The translations under genes were made by a program, and so were the position numbers. The notes beneath the pieces are model-generated. The model was not told the DNA's origin. It made no database searches and was given only the letters and a program-made list of their open reading frames with translations. Positions 1-6,473 of a DNA stretch of 13,487 nucleotides are shown here, piece by piece. The number at the start of each line of letters is the position of its first letter. Positions within the stretch are counted from its first letter, which is position 1. The DNA comes from CAZOOA01 sp964581355 (GTDB lineage Bacteria > Bacillota > Dethiobacteria > DTU022 > UBA8154): positions 1-13,487 of the forward strand of contig CAZOOA010000073.1 of NCBI GenBank assembly GCA_964581355.1. The letters are read 5' to 3'.

Positions 1-1227
1 ACCGGGCTGCCCAGCCGGGTTAAACTGCTCCGGGACCTGGAAGAAATTCCAAAATCCTCACTTTTTTTGATCAATATCGATGATTTCAAGGCAGTAAACA
101 AGCTGTACGGCTATGATACGGGGGACCTGGTTTTGCGGGAGATGGCCGAACGGATCCTGGAAGTCGTCAAGCAGTACCGGGGCGGCCGGCTATACCGTTT
201 TCCGGCCGGCGAATTCGCACTGATGGTCCCTGAGGCTTTGCCGGAACCGGTGATAGAATCCATCGCCTGCCAGATCCTCCATGTGGTTGATGATAACCCT
301 TTCTATATCGACGATTATATCATCAACGTTTTGGTGACCATCGGGATTTCCATTGCCAGGCGGCCTTTAATCGTGCGAAAGCGCCTGTTTAATGCCGACG
401 TGGCCCTGGAGCAGGCCAGGGAACGAAGGCTGAAATACTTGCTTTACCGGGAGGACCTGCGCTTTCCCCGGGATTATGAGCACAATCTTTTTTGGATTCC
501 AAAGCTAAAAGAGGCAGTGCAGGACTCGCGAATCTGTCCTTTTTTTCAACCCATTATTAACAACCGGTCGGGGCGGGTGGAAAAATTTGAGGCCCTGGCC
601 CGGCTGATCGATACCGATGGTTCCATCGTGCCGGCGGGCATGTTCCTGGGTCCGGCGCAAAAAACCATTTTCTTCCGTGATATCACCCGGAATATGCTGT
701 TAAAGTCCCTGGAAGCATTTTCCCGGCGAGAATGTGAATTCAGTGTCAATATTTCGGCAGCTGAGTTGACAGACCCCGAAACCCGCAGCTTTATTCTGCA
801 CCAGCTGGAGCAAAACCAAAAAACAGCCCGGCGCATGACCTTTGAGATTTTGGAATCAGAAGGGATTGAAAACTACGAAATGGCCCGGGCTTTTATCCGA
901 GAAGTCAAGGGCTACGGCTGCCGGGTGGCCATCGATGATTTTGGCTCCGGTTACTCCAATTTTGTCCGGATTATGGACATGGTGATGGATATCGATTATC
1001 TGAAAATAGACGGATCCTTGATCAAGAATATCCATCAAGACAGCCGTGCGGCCATTATCGCCGAGTCCATCGTAAACATCAGCCGTAAAATGGGAATCCA
1101 GACAATCGCTGAATTTGTTCACTGCCGCGACGTTTTTGAAAAAGGACGTGAGATGGGGATCGACTATTCCCAGGGTTACTACTTTGGCCTTCCCGGAGAT
1201 AACCTGGAAATCTTTTTGCAGGAATAA
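1..1227 (+). CDS. GGDEF-EAL protein, probable c-di-GMP phosphodiesterase (5' end missing)
   Basis: The reading frame is open from the first base, so the gene starts upstream and 408 residues are visible. The fragment opens with TGLPSR, the usual entry into a GGDEF domain, followed by LINIDDFKAVNKLYGY and GD. The GGDEF signature itself is degenerate: RFPAGEF, with residues 68-72 reading PAGEF, so diguanylate cyclase activity is unlikely. The EAL domain (about residues 165-405) looks complete. It has FEALAR with its Glu at residue 197, NIS, FEILES, DDFGSGYSN, LKIDGS, IAEFV and QGYYF, which supply the Glu, Asn, Asp-Asp, Lys and Gln positions known to bind metal and substrate in active EAL enzymes. 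The inferred role is hydrolysis of c-di-GMP to pGpG, with the GGDEF part perhaps regulatory. Any sensor or membrane domain lies outside the window. The next gene starts 70 bases downstream with no terminator seen between, so the two may be co-transcribed. A flagellar link is inferred from position and from the downstream c-di-GMP riboswitch. Confidence 0.9.
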   Translation, partial: TGLPSRVKLLRDLEEIPKSSLFLINIDDFKAVNKLYGYDTGDLVLREMAERILEVVKQYRGGRLYRFPAGEFALMVPEALPEPVIESIACQILHVVDDNPFYIDDYIINVLVTIGISIARRPLIVRKRLFNADVALEQARERRLKYLLYREDLRFPRDYEHNLFWIPKLKEAVQDSRICPFFQPIINNRSGRVEKFEALARLIDTDGSIVPAGMFLGPAQKTIFFRDITRNMLLKSLEAFSRRECEFSVNISAAELTDPETRSFILHQLEQNQKTARRMTFEILESEGIENYEMARAFIREVKGYGCRVAIDDFGSGYSNFVRIMDMVMDIDYLKIDGSLIKNIHQDSRAAIIAESIVNISRKMGIQTIAEFVHCRDVFEKGREMGIDYSQGYYFGLPGDNLEIFLQE

Positions 1228-1297
1228 AGGGTTTCGGGGAAAAGTGTGGAATATTGGGAAAAAGCAAGGGAGAAAAGAAAAGGAGGTGGGGTAATCA

Positions 1298-2827
1298 TTG
1301 GCAATCGAAAAGGTGCAGGCCAGGCTGTCAGAACTGGTGGCCCAACAGGGCCCCGGGCTGCTGTGGGACAGGGACTGGCTGGAAGACTTGATGAAACAGG
1401 CTTTTCCCGGGGAATACGAGGTGGAGATCAGCGCTCTTCTCCTGGCGGCACACCTGGGAGAGATAGGCCGCCTGCAGGAAAGTGAAAACAAAAAAGTGAA
1501 CGAAAAGTTCCTGGATTTGATCAGCCGGGAACTGGTCGAACATGGGGGTCTGGATGAAGAATTGGCCCGCTGGGCTGTGGACTGCTGGGTCAAAGCCCTG
1601 GGGATAGAGCCCGGCCCCTGGGGCTTGGAACCGCCTGATGAAGACCGGGTGAAGCTGGTTTCCAGCCGGGAAGAATTCATTGCTGCTGCCGATCAGCCCG
1701 CGTCCCGGAAAATTGTCAAGCTGGCGCCGGGCGATTACCTGCTCGATGAGCCCCTGGTGCTGGATCAGCCGCTTACAGTCTGGGGCAGCCAGGATGGTGA
1801 AACCCGCCTGCTGGTCTCCTCGGGCGATGCGGTGCTCAGGCTCCAGGAAGGGCAGAGATGGCTGTTCAAGGACGTGCACTTTATCTTTCAAGGCAGCGGT
1901 GGGGGTGATGTAGTCGCTGTTGAAGATGGTTACGCCGTTTTTGAACGCTGTTACTTTACCGGGGGAAAGCTGGACCGTGAGAGCATGGCCGGCGGTGACG
2001 GGCTGTGCTATAAGAACAGCTCCCGGGGAATTGCCGCAGCATGTGAAACATGGGGTAATGACAAATCCGGGATCACCGTCATGGATGAGGCATTTGTGAT
2101 GTTAAAAAATAATACCTGCCGCGGAAACAACCACGCCGGCATTATTTTTGTGGGGGAGTCCGGTGGTATTGCCCAGGAAAACCAGTGCCAGGAAAATGGC
2201 CGGGCGGGGATTTCGGTAATCAGCAACTCCAGCCCGGTACTGGAGAAGAACCGGTGCAGCAGGAACAAGGAAGCCGGTATTGTGTTTTTCGAGGAAGCCC
2301 GGGGAATTGTGCGGGACAACCACTGCTTTCAAAACCAGACAGACGGCATTACGGTCCTGGAACATTCCAACCCGGTGCTGGAAAGAAACCAATGTTATGA
2401 AAACAGGGAAACGGGGATCGCCCTGCTCAGCCGGGGAGGTGTGCTGGTCCAGGAAAACCGCTGTTACAATAACGGCTGGTCGGGGATTTCCGTCCAGGAA
2501 AAGGCCCGTCCGGTATTGGAACAAAATGAGTGCCGGTTAAACGGCGAGGCGGGAATTTCCTATTTTGATTCTTCCGGCGGGATCGCCCTGTCCAACCGCT
2601 GCCAGGAAAACACGGCCTCCGGCATTGCCGTAAAAGAAAATGCCACCCCCTGCCTGCAGGAAAACACCTGCCAACAGAACCGGGAGTTTGGCCTGGCATA
2701 TTACGACAAGGCATCAGGTGTGGCCCGTTCCAACGACTTTCCCGGCAACAGCATGGGCAGCCTCTTCCTGTCCGGGAAGGCGGCTCCGCTGCTGGAGCAA
2801 AACAGCGCAGGCGCAGCAAAGGACTAA
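1298..2827 (+). CDS. Cytoplasmic right-handed beta-helix repeat protein with N-terminal helical module
   Basis: This 509-residue protein starts at TTG behind a strong site, AGGAGGTGGG at 1281-1290, seven bases before the start. There is no signal peptide or membrane segment, so it should be cytoplasmic. Residues 1-105 look helical and end in ARWAVDCWVKALGI. From memory this resembles a helical module that recurs at the ends of unrelated bacterial multidomain proteins. Residues 115-270 are beta-rich and include KIVKLAPGDYLLDEPL, like the first coils of pectate-lyase/NosD-type helices. Residues 272-501 are ten tandem 23-residue units, each starting Asn-x-Cys or a variant, with Asn at unit position 6 and Gly-Ile or Gly-Leu near positions 10-11. 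Units alternate between a Gly-Ile-rich end and a Pro-Val-Leu-Glu end. Only the last units lose the Cys. The catalytic acids of a polysaccharide lyase are not obvious, so a binding or scaffold role is more likely than an enzyme. The specific function is unknown. The gene follows the EAL gene closely. Confidence 0.85.
   Translation: MAIEKVQARLSELVAQQGPGLLWDRDWLEDLMKQAFPGEYEVEISALLLAAHLGEIGRLQESENKKVNEKFLDLISRELVEHGGLDEELARWAVDCWVKALGIEPGPWGLEPPDEDRVKLVSSREEFIAAADQPASRKIVKLAPGDYLLDEPLVLDQPLTVWGSQDGETRLLVSSGDAVLRLQEGQRWLFKDVHFIFQGSGGGDVVAVEDGYAVFERCYFTGGKLDRESMAGGDGLCYKNSSRGIAAACETWGNDKSGITVMDEAFVMLKNNTCRGNNHAGIIFVGESGGIAQENQCQENGRAGISVISNSSPVLEKNRCSRNKEAGIVFFEEARGIVRDNHCFQNQTDGITVLEHSNPVLERNQCYENRETGIALLSRGGVLVQENRCYNNGWSGISVQEKARPVLEQNECRLNGEAGISYFDSSGGIALSNRCQENTASGIAVKENATPCLQENTCQQNREFGLAYYDKASGVARSNDFPGNSMGSLFLSGKAAPLLEQNSAGAAKD
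2111..2800 (+). repeat. Ten in-frame 23-codon (69-base) beta-helix repeats
   Basis: The encoded units begin NTCRGN, NQCQEN, NRCSRN, NHCFQN, NQCYEN, NRCYNN, NECRLN, NRCQEN, NTCQQN and NDFPGN. Every unit is exactly 23 residues with no insertion. Odd units end in patterns such as SGGIAQE or RGIVRD. Even units end in SPVLEK, NPVLER, RPVLEQ, TPCLQE or APLLEQ. The true period is therefore 46 residues (138 bases). DNA identity between units is low, so the duplication is old or constrained at protein level. Confidence 0.85.
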
Positions 2828-2904
2828 GACGGCTACCTGCCCCGGGCAGAAAAAAACGAATTTCGGCAGCCCTGGAGCATTCTTGCTCGCTCCGGCATTG
2901 CTTT

Positions 2905-3162
2905 TTATCCCCGGTCCCGGTCCAGGTCGTAGAGCATTTTTTCCAGATACCATTCCTCTTCGTGCCCGGGGTTTCTTTCCTGCAAGCGCTGGATATAGCG
3001 GTCAATATGTTCATCGGCCGTTTCTGAAGGCAGGTTGGCCTTGCGCTTGTATTCCCGGCGCAGGTTGGCGGCCCGGGATGTGCCAATTCCTCCCTGCCGC
3101 TGGCGTTTCCACCAGAGATACCCGATAGCAGCGAGGACTAGAATGACGATCAGGTAAGCCAT
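2905..3162 (-). CDS. Small membrane-anchored protein of unknown function
   Basis: This 85-residue protein is encoded on the minus strand, opposite to its neighbours. It starts at ATG with AGGAG placed about 11 bases upstream on that strand. Residues 3-17 (YLIVILVLAAIGYLW) form a single N-terminal membrane segment followed by WKRQRQ, which by the positive-inside rule puts the C-terminal part in the cytoplasm. The rest is highly charged and probably helical, with Arg/Lys-rich and then acidic stretches (HEEEWYLEKMLYDLDRDRG). I do not recognise a family. A sigma-A-type promoter at 3265-3237 and a hairpin leader precede it. It sits between the EAL/beta-helix pair and the flagellar genes, but nothing in its sequence ties it to motility. 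The ribosome site, promoter and membrane segment make it a credible gene rather than a shadow. Confidence 0.7.
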   Translation of the reverse strand: MAYLIVILVLAAIGYLWWKRQRQGGIGTSRAANLRREYKRKANLPSETADEHIDRYIQRLQERNPGHEEEWYLEKMLYDLDRDRG

Positions 3163-3192
3163 GGAAGTATCACCGCTCCTTTATCCCTGTGC

Positions 3193-3216
3193 AAAAGCCT
3201 GCAGGCAGGCTTTTTT
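3193..3216 (+). terminator. Intrinsic terminator (plus strand), possibly bidirectional
   Basis: AAAAGCCTGC and GCAGGCTTTT are perfect inverted arms around two bases; in RNA the inner pairs would open to form the loop. Six T residues follow on the plus strand. It would stop plus-strand transcripts running out of the EAL/beta-helix genes before the flaG promoter. On the minus strand it lies in the leader of the small membrane gene and is followed by only four T residues, so termination there is less likely. Confidence 0.65.
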
Positions 3217-3236
3217 ACAGGTGTTTTATGTCCTTT

Positions 3237-3265
3237 ATTGTAACGCAAGAACCCTTGCCTGGCAA
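3237..3265 (-). promoter_or_regulatory. Sigma-A-type promoter for the small membrane protein gene
   Basis: On the minus strand TTGCCA (3265-3260, five of six matches to TTGACA) is followed after exactly 17 bases by TACAAT (3242-3237, five of six matches to TATAAT). Transcription would start near 3230 and give a leader of about 70 bases. The -35 box overlaps the palindrome CTTGCC-T-GGCAAG (3254-3266), which could be an operator or coincidental. Confidence 0.6.
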
Positions 3266-3287
3266 GAACAGGTTGCAGGGGTTTTTT
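3249..3287 (+). terminator. Weak terminator-like hairpin
   Basis: AACCC at 3250-3254 can pair with GGGTT at 3279-3283, with partial inner pairing, and the structure ends in TTTTTT. The stem is imperfect, and the same bases contain the minus-strand promoter. This is a tentative second terminator behind the one at 3193-3216. Confidence 0.3.
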
Positions 3288-3353
3288 GTTTGGCGCTGGA
3301 AGCGTCCCTATGTAAGGCGGTTTGGTGAAGATAAACAAACTTGCGCGGCAGGC

Positions 3354-3380
3354 TTAATTTTGTCCTGCTGTTTCCGATAC
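3354..3380 (+). promoter_or_regulatory. Sigma-28 (SigD/FliA)-like promoter upstream of flaG
   Basis: TTAA at 3354-3357 is followed after 15 bases by TCCGATAC (3373-3380). The known flagellar sigma consensus is TAAA, about 15 bases, then GCCGATAA, with CCGATAT typical in Bacillus. Six of eight -10 bases match. It lies about 90 bases before flaG, and flaG-fliD-fliS are late genes of the class normally read by this sigma factor. The evidence is motif and context only. Confidence 0.5.
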
Positions 3381-3471
3381 TAGAAGTGAAGACTGTTTTT
3401 TTTTTACGTCCGGCTGAAAAGGATAAAGCTATATACTTGAATATTATTATTGCAAAGGCAGGTGAAATGGC

Positions 3472-3846
3472 GTGAAAGTTGATGGCATTGATCCAGTGCA
3501 GTTCAACAGGGTGCAGGACCAGACACAAAGGCCGGTGACCCAGGAGGAGCAGAAGCCCGGCCAACAGCAGCGGGAGAAGGTGTTGGCCCAAGATCAGCAG
3601 GTCGTGGAGTGGGATAAGAGCCACCTGGAGGAGCTGGAAGAAAGCGTTGAACAGGCCAACGAAATAGCGGATACCTTAAATTTAAGTGTGCGCTTCAGGG
3701 TTCACGAAGAATCGGACCGTGTTAAAGCGGAAGTGGTAGACCGTGCCACCGATGAAGTGGTCCGGGAAATACCCCCGGAAAGAGTGCTCAACATGGTAGC
3801 CCAGATCCAGAATCTCATCGGCTTATTCATCGACACCCGTCGGTAA
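3472..3846 (+). CDS. flaG: Flagellar protein FlaG
   Basis: This 124-residue protein starts at GTG behind GCAGGTGA. The family signature is in the C-terminal half: LNLSVRFRVHEESDRVKAEV, then VDRATDEVVREIPPERVL and a hydrophobic end, LIGLFIDTRR. The N-terminal 45 residues are low-complexity and Gln-rich (REEQ- and QQQ-type runs), as is common in FlaG. FlaG is associated with filament length or assembly in several bacteria, but its molecular role is not settled. Length and the position directly before fliD, 79 bases upstream, fit the family. It is probably the first gene of a flaG-fliD-fliS-fliT-like unit read from the sigma-28-like promoter at 3354-3380. Confidence 0.9.
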   Translation: MKVDGIDPVQFNRVQDQTQRPVTQEEQKPGQQQREKVLAQDQQVVEWDKSHLEELEESVEQANEIADTLNLSVRFRVHEESDRVKAEVVDRATDEVVREIPPERVLNMVAQIQNLIGLFIDTRR

Positions 3847-3895
3847 GCCCAAAACAGTGGCAGAAGCAAAGCGAATTCAAGGCAGGGTCCTGGCA

Positions 3896-3913
3896 AAGCA
3901 GGGCTGACTGCTT
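3896..3913 (+). promoter_or_regulatory. Small hairpin just before the fliD ribosome site
   Basis: AAGCAG (3896-3901) and CTGCTT (3908-3913) form a six-pair stem with a six-base loop, ending where the purine-rich site AGGGGGGA (3914-3921) begins. It may leave the ribosome site exposed or tune it. The feature is short, and chance is possible. Confidence 0.3.
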
Positions 3914-3925
3914 AGGGGGGACATT

Positions 3926-5443
3926 ATGTCCAGGATAACATTCGGCGGGCTGGCGTCCGGGCTGGATACCAACCATTTAATCGACCAGCTTTTACAGCTG
4001 CAGGCCGAGCCCATCGAAAGAAAAGAAAAACAAATTGAAGAGCTGCAGGTGAAGCAGGACACCTGGCGCGATGTCAACATGCGCATGCGCCACTTGCGGG
4101 AAACGGTTAACGGGTTGAAAGACCCGGACACCTTTTTGACCAAGCAGGCCTATTCTTCTGACGAAACGGTTGTCTCTGCCACGGTTGACTACAGCGCCGA
4201 AGACGCCAGCTATGATCTTGAAGTGGAGCAGCTGGCATCCTACCACCGGGTGGCTTCGGAAAAACATGTCAGCGAACTGGGCCTGGATAATGAACCGGAA
4301 ACGGCGAACGACGCCCTGGGCCTGGAAGGGTCCTTTAAGTTTCCTGTAGAAAACGGCGATGAAGAGGGCGAAGACGAAGTTGAAGATATTGTTATCGAGG
4401 TTTCTGAGAGCGACTCCCTGAACTCAATTCGCAACAAAATAAATGCTTCCGAGGCCGAGGTTGAAGCTTCTGTTATCAACGGACACCTTATTTTACAGAG
4501 CACAGTTAGTGGAGAAGAGGGCGAGATCAAAGTAGAAGATCCTGATGGTATCCTGGAAGCCCTGAGGATCTTCGGGCCTGACGAGGATAACGGGGATCTG
4601 AAATTTTATAACGAAACTTCTGAAGCCCAAAATGCTGTGGCTTCAATAAACGGTATTCCTGTTGAGCGTTCCACCAATCAGATAGATGATGTCATCGACG
4701 GAGTCACGTTTCATCTTGATGGCACAACAACTAATGAAGAGCTGGGCGATAGTCCGCCTGTCACCATCCAAATTTCCACCAACACGGAACCCGCCGTGGA
4801 GGCGGTCAACGCCTTTGTGGAACAGTACAATTCCACCAACGATTATATCCGGGAAAAGCTGGACAAGGACGGTCAGCTGCAGGGAGACACCACCTTAATG
4901 CGGGCCCAGAGCAAGCTGCGCACCCTGGTCAGCCAGCCGGTGCGGGATGCCACCATTGAAACAGAAGAAGGGGTGGAGAACAAAAAGTTTACATCCTTCT
5001 CTTCCCTGGGGGTAACCACCCTGGACGAGGATGGCTACCTGCAGTTTAACCCCGAACAGCTGACCCAAGCCATCCAGGAGGATCCCGAGGCAGTCTATGA
5101 CGTGTTTAAATATGAAATCAAAGATGAAGACGGCCAGGGCACCGACGAGTACAGCGGGGTCGCTGTGGAGCTGGAAAATTACATGCAGCGGCTGCTGCAA
5201 AATACCCCGGACGACCAGGGCCGGACCATGCGGGCCATCACAGCCCAGGAAGAACAGTCTATCCAGCGCCGGATTGACAGTCTCTATCAGCGTATTGAGC
5301 GCCGGGAAGAGCGGCTTATGCGCTACGAGGACCGCTTGATCAGGCAGTTTACCGCCCTGGAGCGGGCGATTGCCACCATGAATTCCCAGAGTGAAGAAAT
5401 GACTCGCATGGTTGACCAGCTGCCCGGCTTTGGTGGTGGCTAA
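3926..5443 (+). CDS. fliD: Flagellar hook-associated protein 2 (filament cap)
   Basis: This 505-residue protein starts at ATG behind AGGGGGGA. The start MSRITFGGLASGLDT is the FliD N-terminal signature, leading into a helical stretch (LIDQLLQLQAEPIERKEKQI). FliD N-terminal and C-terminal domains fit residues 5-110 and about 230-490. The end is a charged helical region (YQRIERREERLMRYEDRL) followed by LERAIATMNSQ, typical of the C-terminal coiled part of the cap. The central part has an unusually acidic stretch near residues 135-160 (NGDEEGEDEVEDIVIEV). FliD forms the cap that folds flagellin at the filament tip, is exported through the flagellar system, and is usually guarded by FliT. A FliT-like gene lies downstream here. 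Length is normal for the family. Confidence 0.95.
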   Translation: MSRITFGGLASGLDTNHLIDQLLQLQAEPIERKEKQIEELQVKQDTWRDVNMRMRHLRETVNGLKDPDTFLTKQAYSSDETVVSATVDYSAEDASYDLEVEQLASYHRVASEKHVSELGLDNEPETANDALGLEGSFKFPVENGDEEGEDEVEDIVIEVSESDSLNSIRNKINASEAEVEASVINGHLILQSTVSGEEGEIKVEDPDGILEALRIFGPDEDNGDLKFYNETSEAQNAVASINGIPVERSTNQIDDVIDGVTFHLDGTTTNEELGDSPPVTIQISTNTEPAVEAVNAFVEQYNSTNDYIREKLDKDGQLQGDTTLMRAQSKLRTLVSQPVRDATIETEEGVENKKFTSFSSLGVTTLDEDGYLQFNPEQLTQAIQEDPEAVYDVFKYEIKDEDGQGTDEYSGVAVELENYMQRLLQNTPDDQGRTMRAITAQEEQSIQRRIDSLYQRIERREERLMRYEDRLIRQFTALERAIATMNSQSEEMTRMVDQLPGFGGG

Positions 5444-5508
5444 TGGCGGTCAAGAAATAAAGCAGCAGTGTGTCTATCCCTTACCGGGAATAAAATGCAG
5501 CATAACAA

Positions 5509-5549
5509 TTGACAAGATGATGGTCAACGTTAATCCAGTCTAACGTTGA
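5509..5549 (+). promoter_or_regulatory. Overlapping inverted repeats in the fliS leader
   Basis: TCAACGTTA (5524-5532) and TAACGTTGA (5541-5549) are perfect nine-base inverted arms with an eight-base spacer. GTCAA (5523-5527) also pairs with TTGAC (5509-5513), so the two hairpins exclude each other. They end just before the fliS ribosome site at 5556. The element may be a protein operator or an RNA structure. No matching -10 box was found for the TTGACA at 5509. Confidence 0.45.
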
Positions 5550-5555
5550 AAGAAT

Positions 5556-5564
5556 GGAAAGGAG
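5556..5564 (+). promoter_or_regulatory. Ribosome binding site that sets the fliS start
   Basis: GGAAAGGAG ends ten bases before TTG at 5575. It overlaps the first codons of the longer reading from ATG 5554, which lacks a good site of its own. This favours the TTG start. Confidence 0.65.
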
Positions 5565-5574
5565 TGTTCCCCTT

Positions 5575-6066
5575 TTGGTAGCCAACCCTTACGCTCAGTA
5601 CCAAAAAAACCAGATTGAAACAGCCGACCAGGGTAAACTTTTGATGATGCTCTATGAAGGGGCCCTGCGGTTTTTAGGGCGCTCCAGGAAAGCTCTTGAA
5701 GAGGAAAACCTGGAAGAAGCCAACAACAACCTGGTTCGGGTCCAGGAAATCATGGCGGAATTAATGTCCTCCCTGGATTTGGAAAGCGGTGAGGTCGCCG
5801 TTTCTCTGTTTCGCATATATGAATATATGCACTACTTGCTGGTGGAAGCAAACATCAAAAAAACAGCGGAACCGCTGGTCCAGGTGGAAAAAATGCTGGT
5901 AGAGCTGCGGGATACCTGGAGAGAGGCCTTAACTTCTGCGGAAGGAGCTGCCGAAGGAGATGACAAGGCCGGAAATGAGCCGGCCCAGGAGAAAAAAAGT
6001 GGTCTGGGTGCCTACTCCGATACCGGAGAGGCCAAACCCCACAAGCGGGTGAATATCAGTGGTTAG
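5575..6066 (+). CDS. fliS: Flagellin export chaperone FliS
   Basis: The TTG at 5575 is chosen because it follows GGAAAGGAG at the right distance and gives MVANPYAQYQKNQIETA, the usual FliS start. An ATG at 5554 would add seven residues without a proper ribosome site. The protein has 163 residues. Residues 1-125 hold the four-helix FliS fold, with the conserved GKLLMMLYEGALRFL, NLVRVQEIMAELMSSLD and GEVAVSLFRIYEYMHYLL. FliS binds the C-terminus of flagellin in the cytoplasm and prevents early polymerisation. The tail after about residue 125 is an added acidic, low-complexity extension (EGAAEGDDKAGNEPAQEKK) that typical FliS proteins of about 125-135 residues lack. The gene overlaps the next one by eight bases, which suggests translational coupling. 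Confidence 0.9.
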   Translation: MVANPYAQYQKNQIETADQGKLLMMLYEGALRFLGRSRKALEEENLEEANNNLVRVQEIMAELMSSLDLESGEVAVSLFRIYEYMHYLLVEANIKKTAEPLVQVEKMLVELRDTWREALTSAEGAAEGDDKAGNEPAQEKKSGLGAYSDTGEAKPHKRVNISG

Positions 6067-6439
6067 AGGAGCCCTTGCCGACCTGGAAAAAAGCTTGAGC
6101 CGGGAACGTGAACTTCTGGAGCTGTCTTTGCCTTCGGAAGAGCTGCCGGAAGAAGAGCGGGACCTGGAGCAGGAGCTGGAACGCTGCCTGGAGCAAACGG
6201 AGCTGGCTGTCCAAAACCTGGCCCGCAAGCTTGCTGAGAATCCAGAAGCAATGAGGCAGGAAGAAAAGGCGCTTTTCCAGGAGCTTTTGTCCAGGCGGCA
6301 GCAGCAAAGAGCCCGGTGCCTGGAACGGGTCAATGAACTGGCCCAAAAGCTTAAAGCCGTCCGGGCGGAAAAAAAAGCACTCTCCGGTTACCGTCCGGGC
6401 AGGAAAAAAGGGTCGCTTTTTGTAGATAAAAAGGGCTGA
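6059..6439 (+). CDS. FliT-like coiled-coil protein, putative FliD chaperone
   Basis: This 126-residue protein starts at GTG behind GGGTGA (6047-6052) and overlaps the end of fliS by eight bases. It is almost wholly helical and charged: ADLEKSLSRERELLEL, an acidic middle (EELPEEERDLEQELERCLEQ), then ELLSRRQQQRARCLERVNEL, and a basic end with GYRPGRKKGSLF. FliT proteins are small, helical, poorly conserved and usually encoded right after fliS, so position and size are the main argument. Sequence alone does not prove the family. Another flagellar chaperone or an unrelated coiled-coil protein remains possible. If it is FliT, it would hold FliD (two genes upstream) in the cytoplasm for export. Confidence 0.65.
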   Translation: MVRGALADLEKSLSRERELLELSLPSEELPEEERDLEQELERCLEQTELAVQNLARKLAENPEAMRQEEKALFQELLSRRQQQRARCLERVNELAQKLKAVRAEKKALSGYRPGRKKGSLFVDKKG

Positions 6440-6447
6440 GCCGATAT
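6423..6447 (+). promoter_or_regulatory. Sigma-28-like promoter candidate at the end of the FliT-like gene
   Basis: GCCGATAT at 6440-6447 matches the flagellar sigma -10 box very closely, and CCGATAT is the Bacillus SigD form. The best -35 is TAGA at 6423-6426, 14 bases before CCGATAT, with three of four matches to TAAA. The stop codon of the upstream gene lies inside the spacer. It would read toward flgB through the riboswitch. The weaker -35 limits confidence. Confidence 0.45.
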
Positions 6448-6473
6448 TTTTTTGCTCTACGCGGTATTTAGGG

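Larger units (their letters stand above)
3163..3471. other. Divergent intergenic region, 309 bases without a gene
   Basis: This gap separates the minus-strand small membrane protein from plus-strand flaG. Going from left to right it holds a perfect hairpin with a T-run (3193-3216), the minus-strand promoter (3237-3265) overlapping a 13-base palindrome, an imperfect hairpin with a T-run (3249-3287), and a sigma-28-like promoter (3354-3380). No convincing small open frame with a ribosome site was seen. The last 90 bases are AT-rich with a nine-base-plus T run near 3396-3405. Confidence 0.7.

Noticed and set aside
856..1891. Long minus-strand frames opposite the EAL and beta-helix genes
   Set aside because: They are compositional mirrors of strong coding frames with no family features.
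2111..2800. Regular 69-base spacing considered as a CRISPR or DNA repeat array
   Set aside because: The units are in-frame protein repeats with low DNA identity and no conserved direct repeat.
2828..2904. A terminator in the convergent gap after the beta-helix gene
   Set aside because: GGAGC/GCTCC can pair, but no T-run follows closely on either strand, so the evidence is too weak.
5509..5544. TTGACA at 5509 as the -35 of a fliS promoter
   Set aside because: No acceptable -10 box lies 16-18 bases downstream; the bases are better explained as part of inverted repeats.
5554..5574. ATG 5554 as the fliS start
   Set aside because: It overlaps the GGAAAGGAG site that serves TTG 5575, lacks its own ribosome site, and adds residues foreign to FliS.
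6427..6447. TAAA at 6427 as -35 for the GCCGATAT box
   Set aside because: The spacer is only nine bases, far below the 14-16 needed; TAGA at 6423 fits better.
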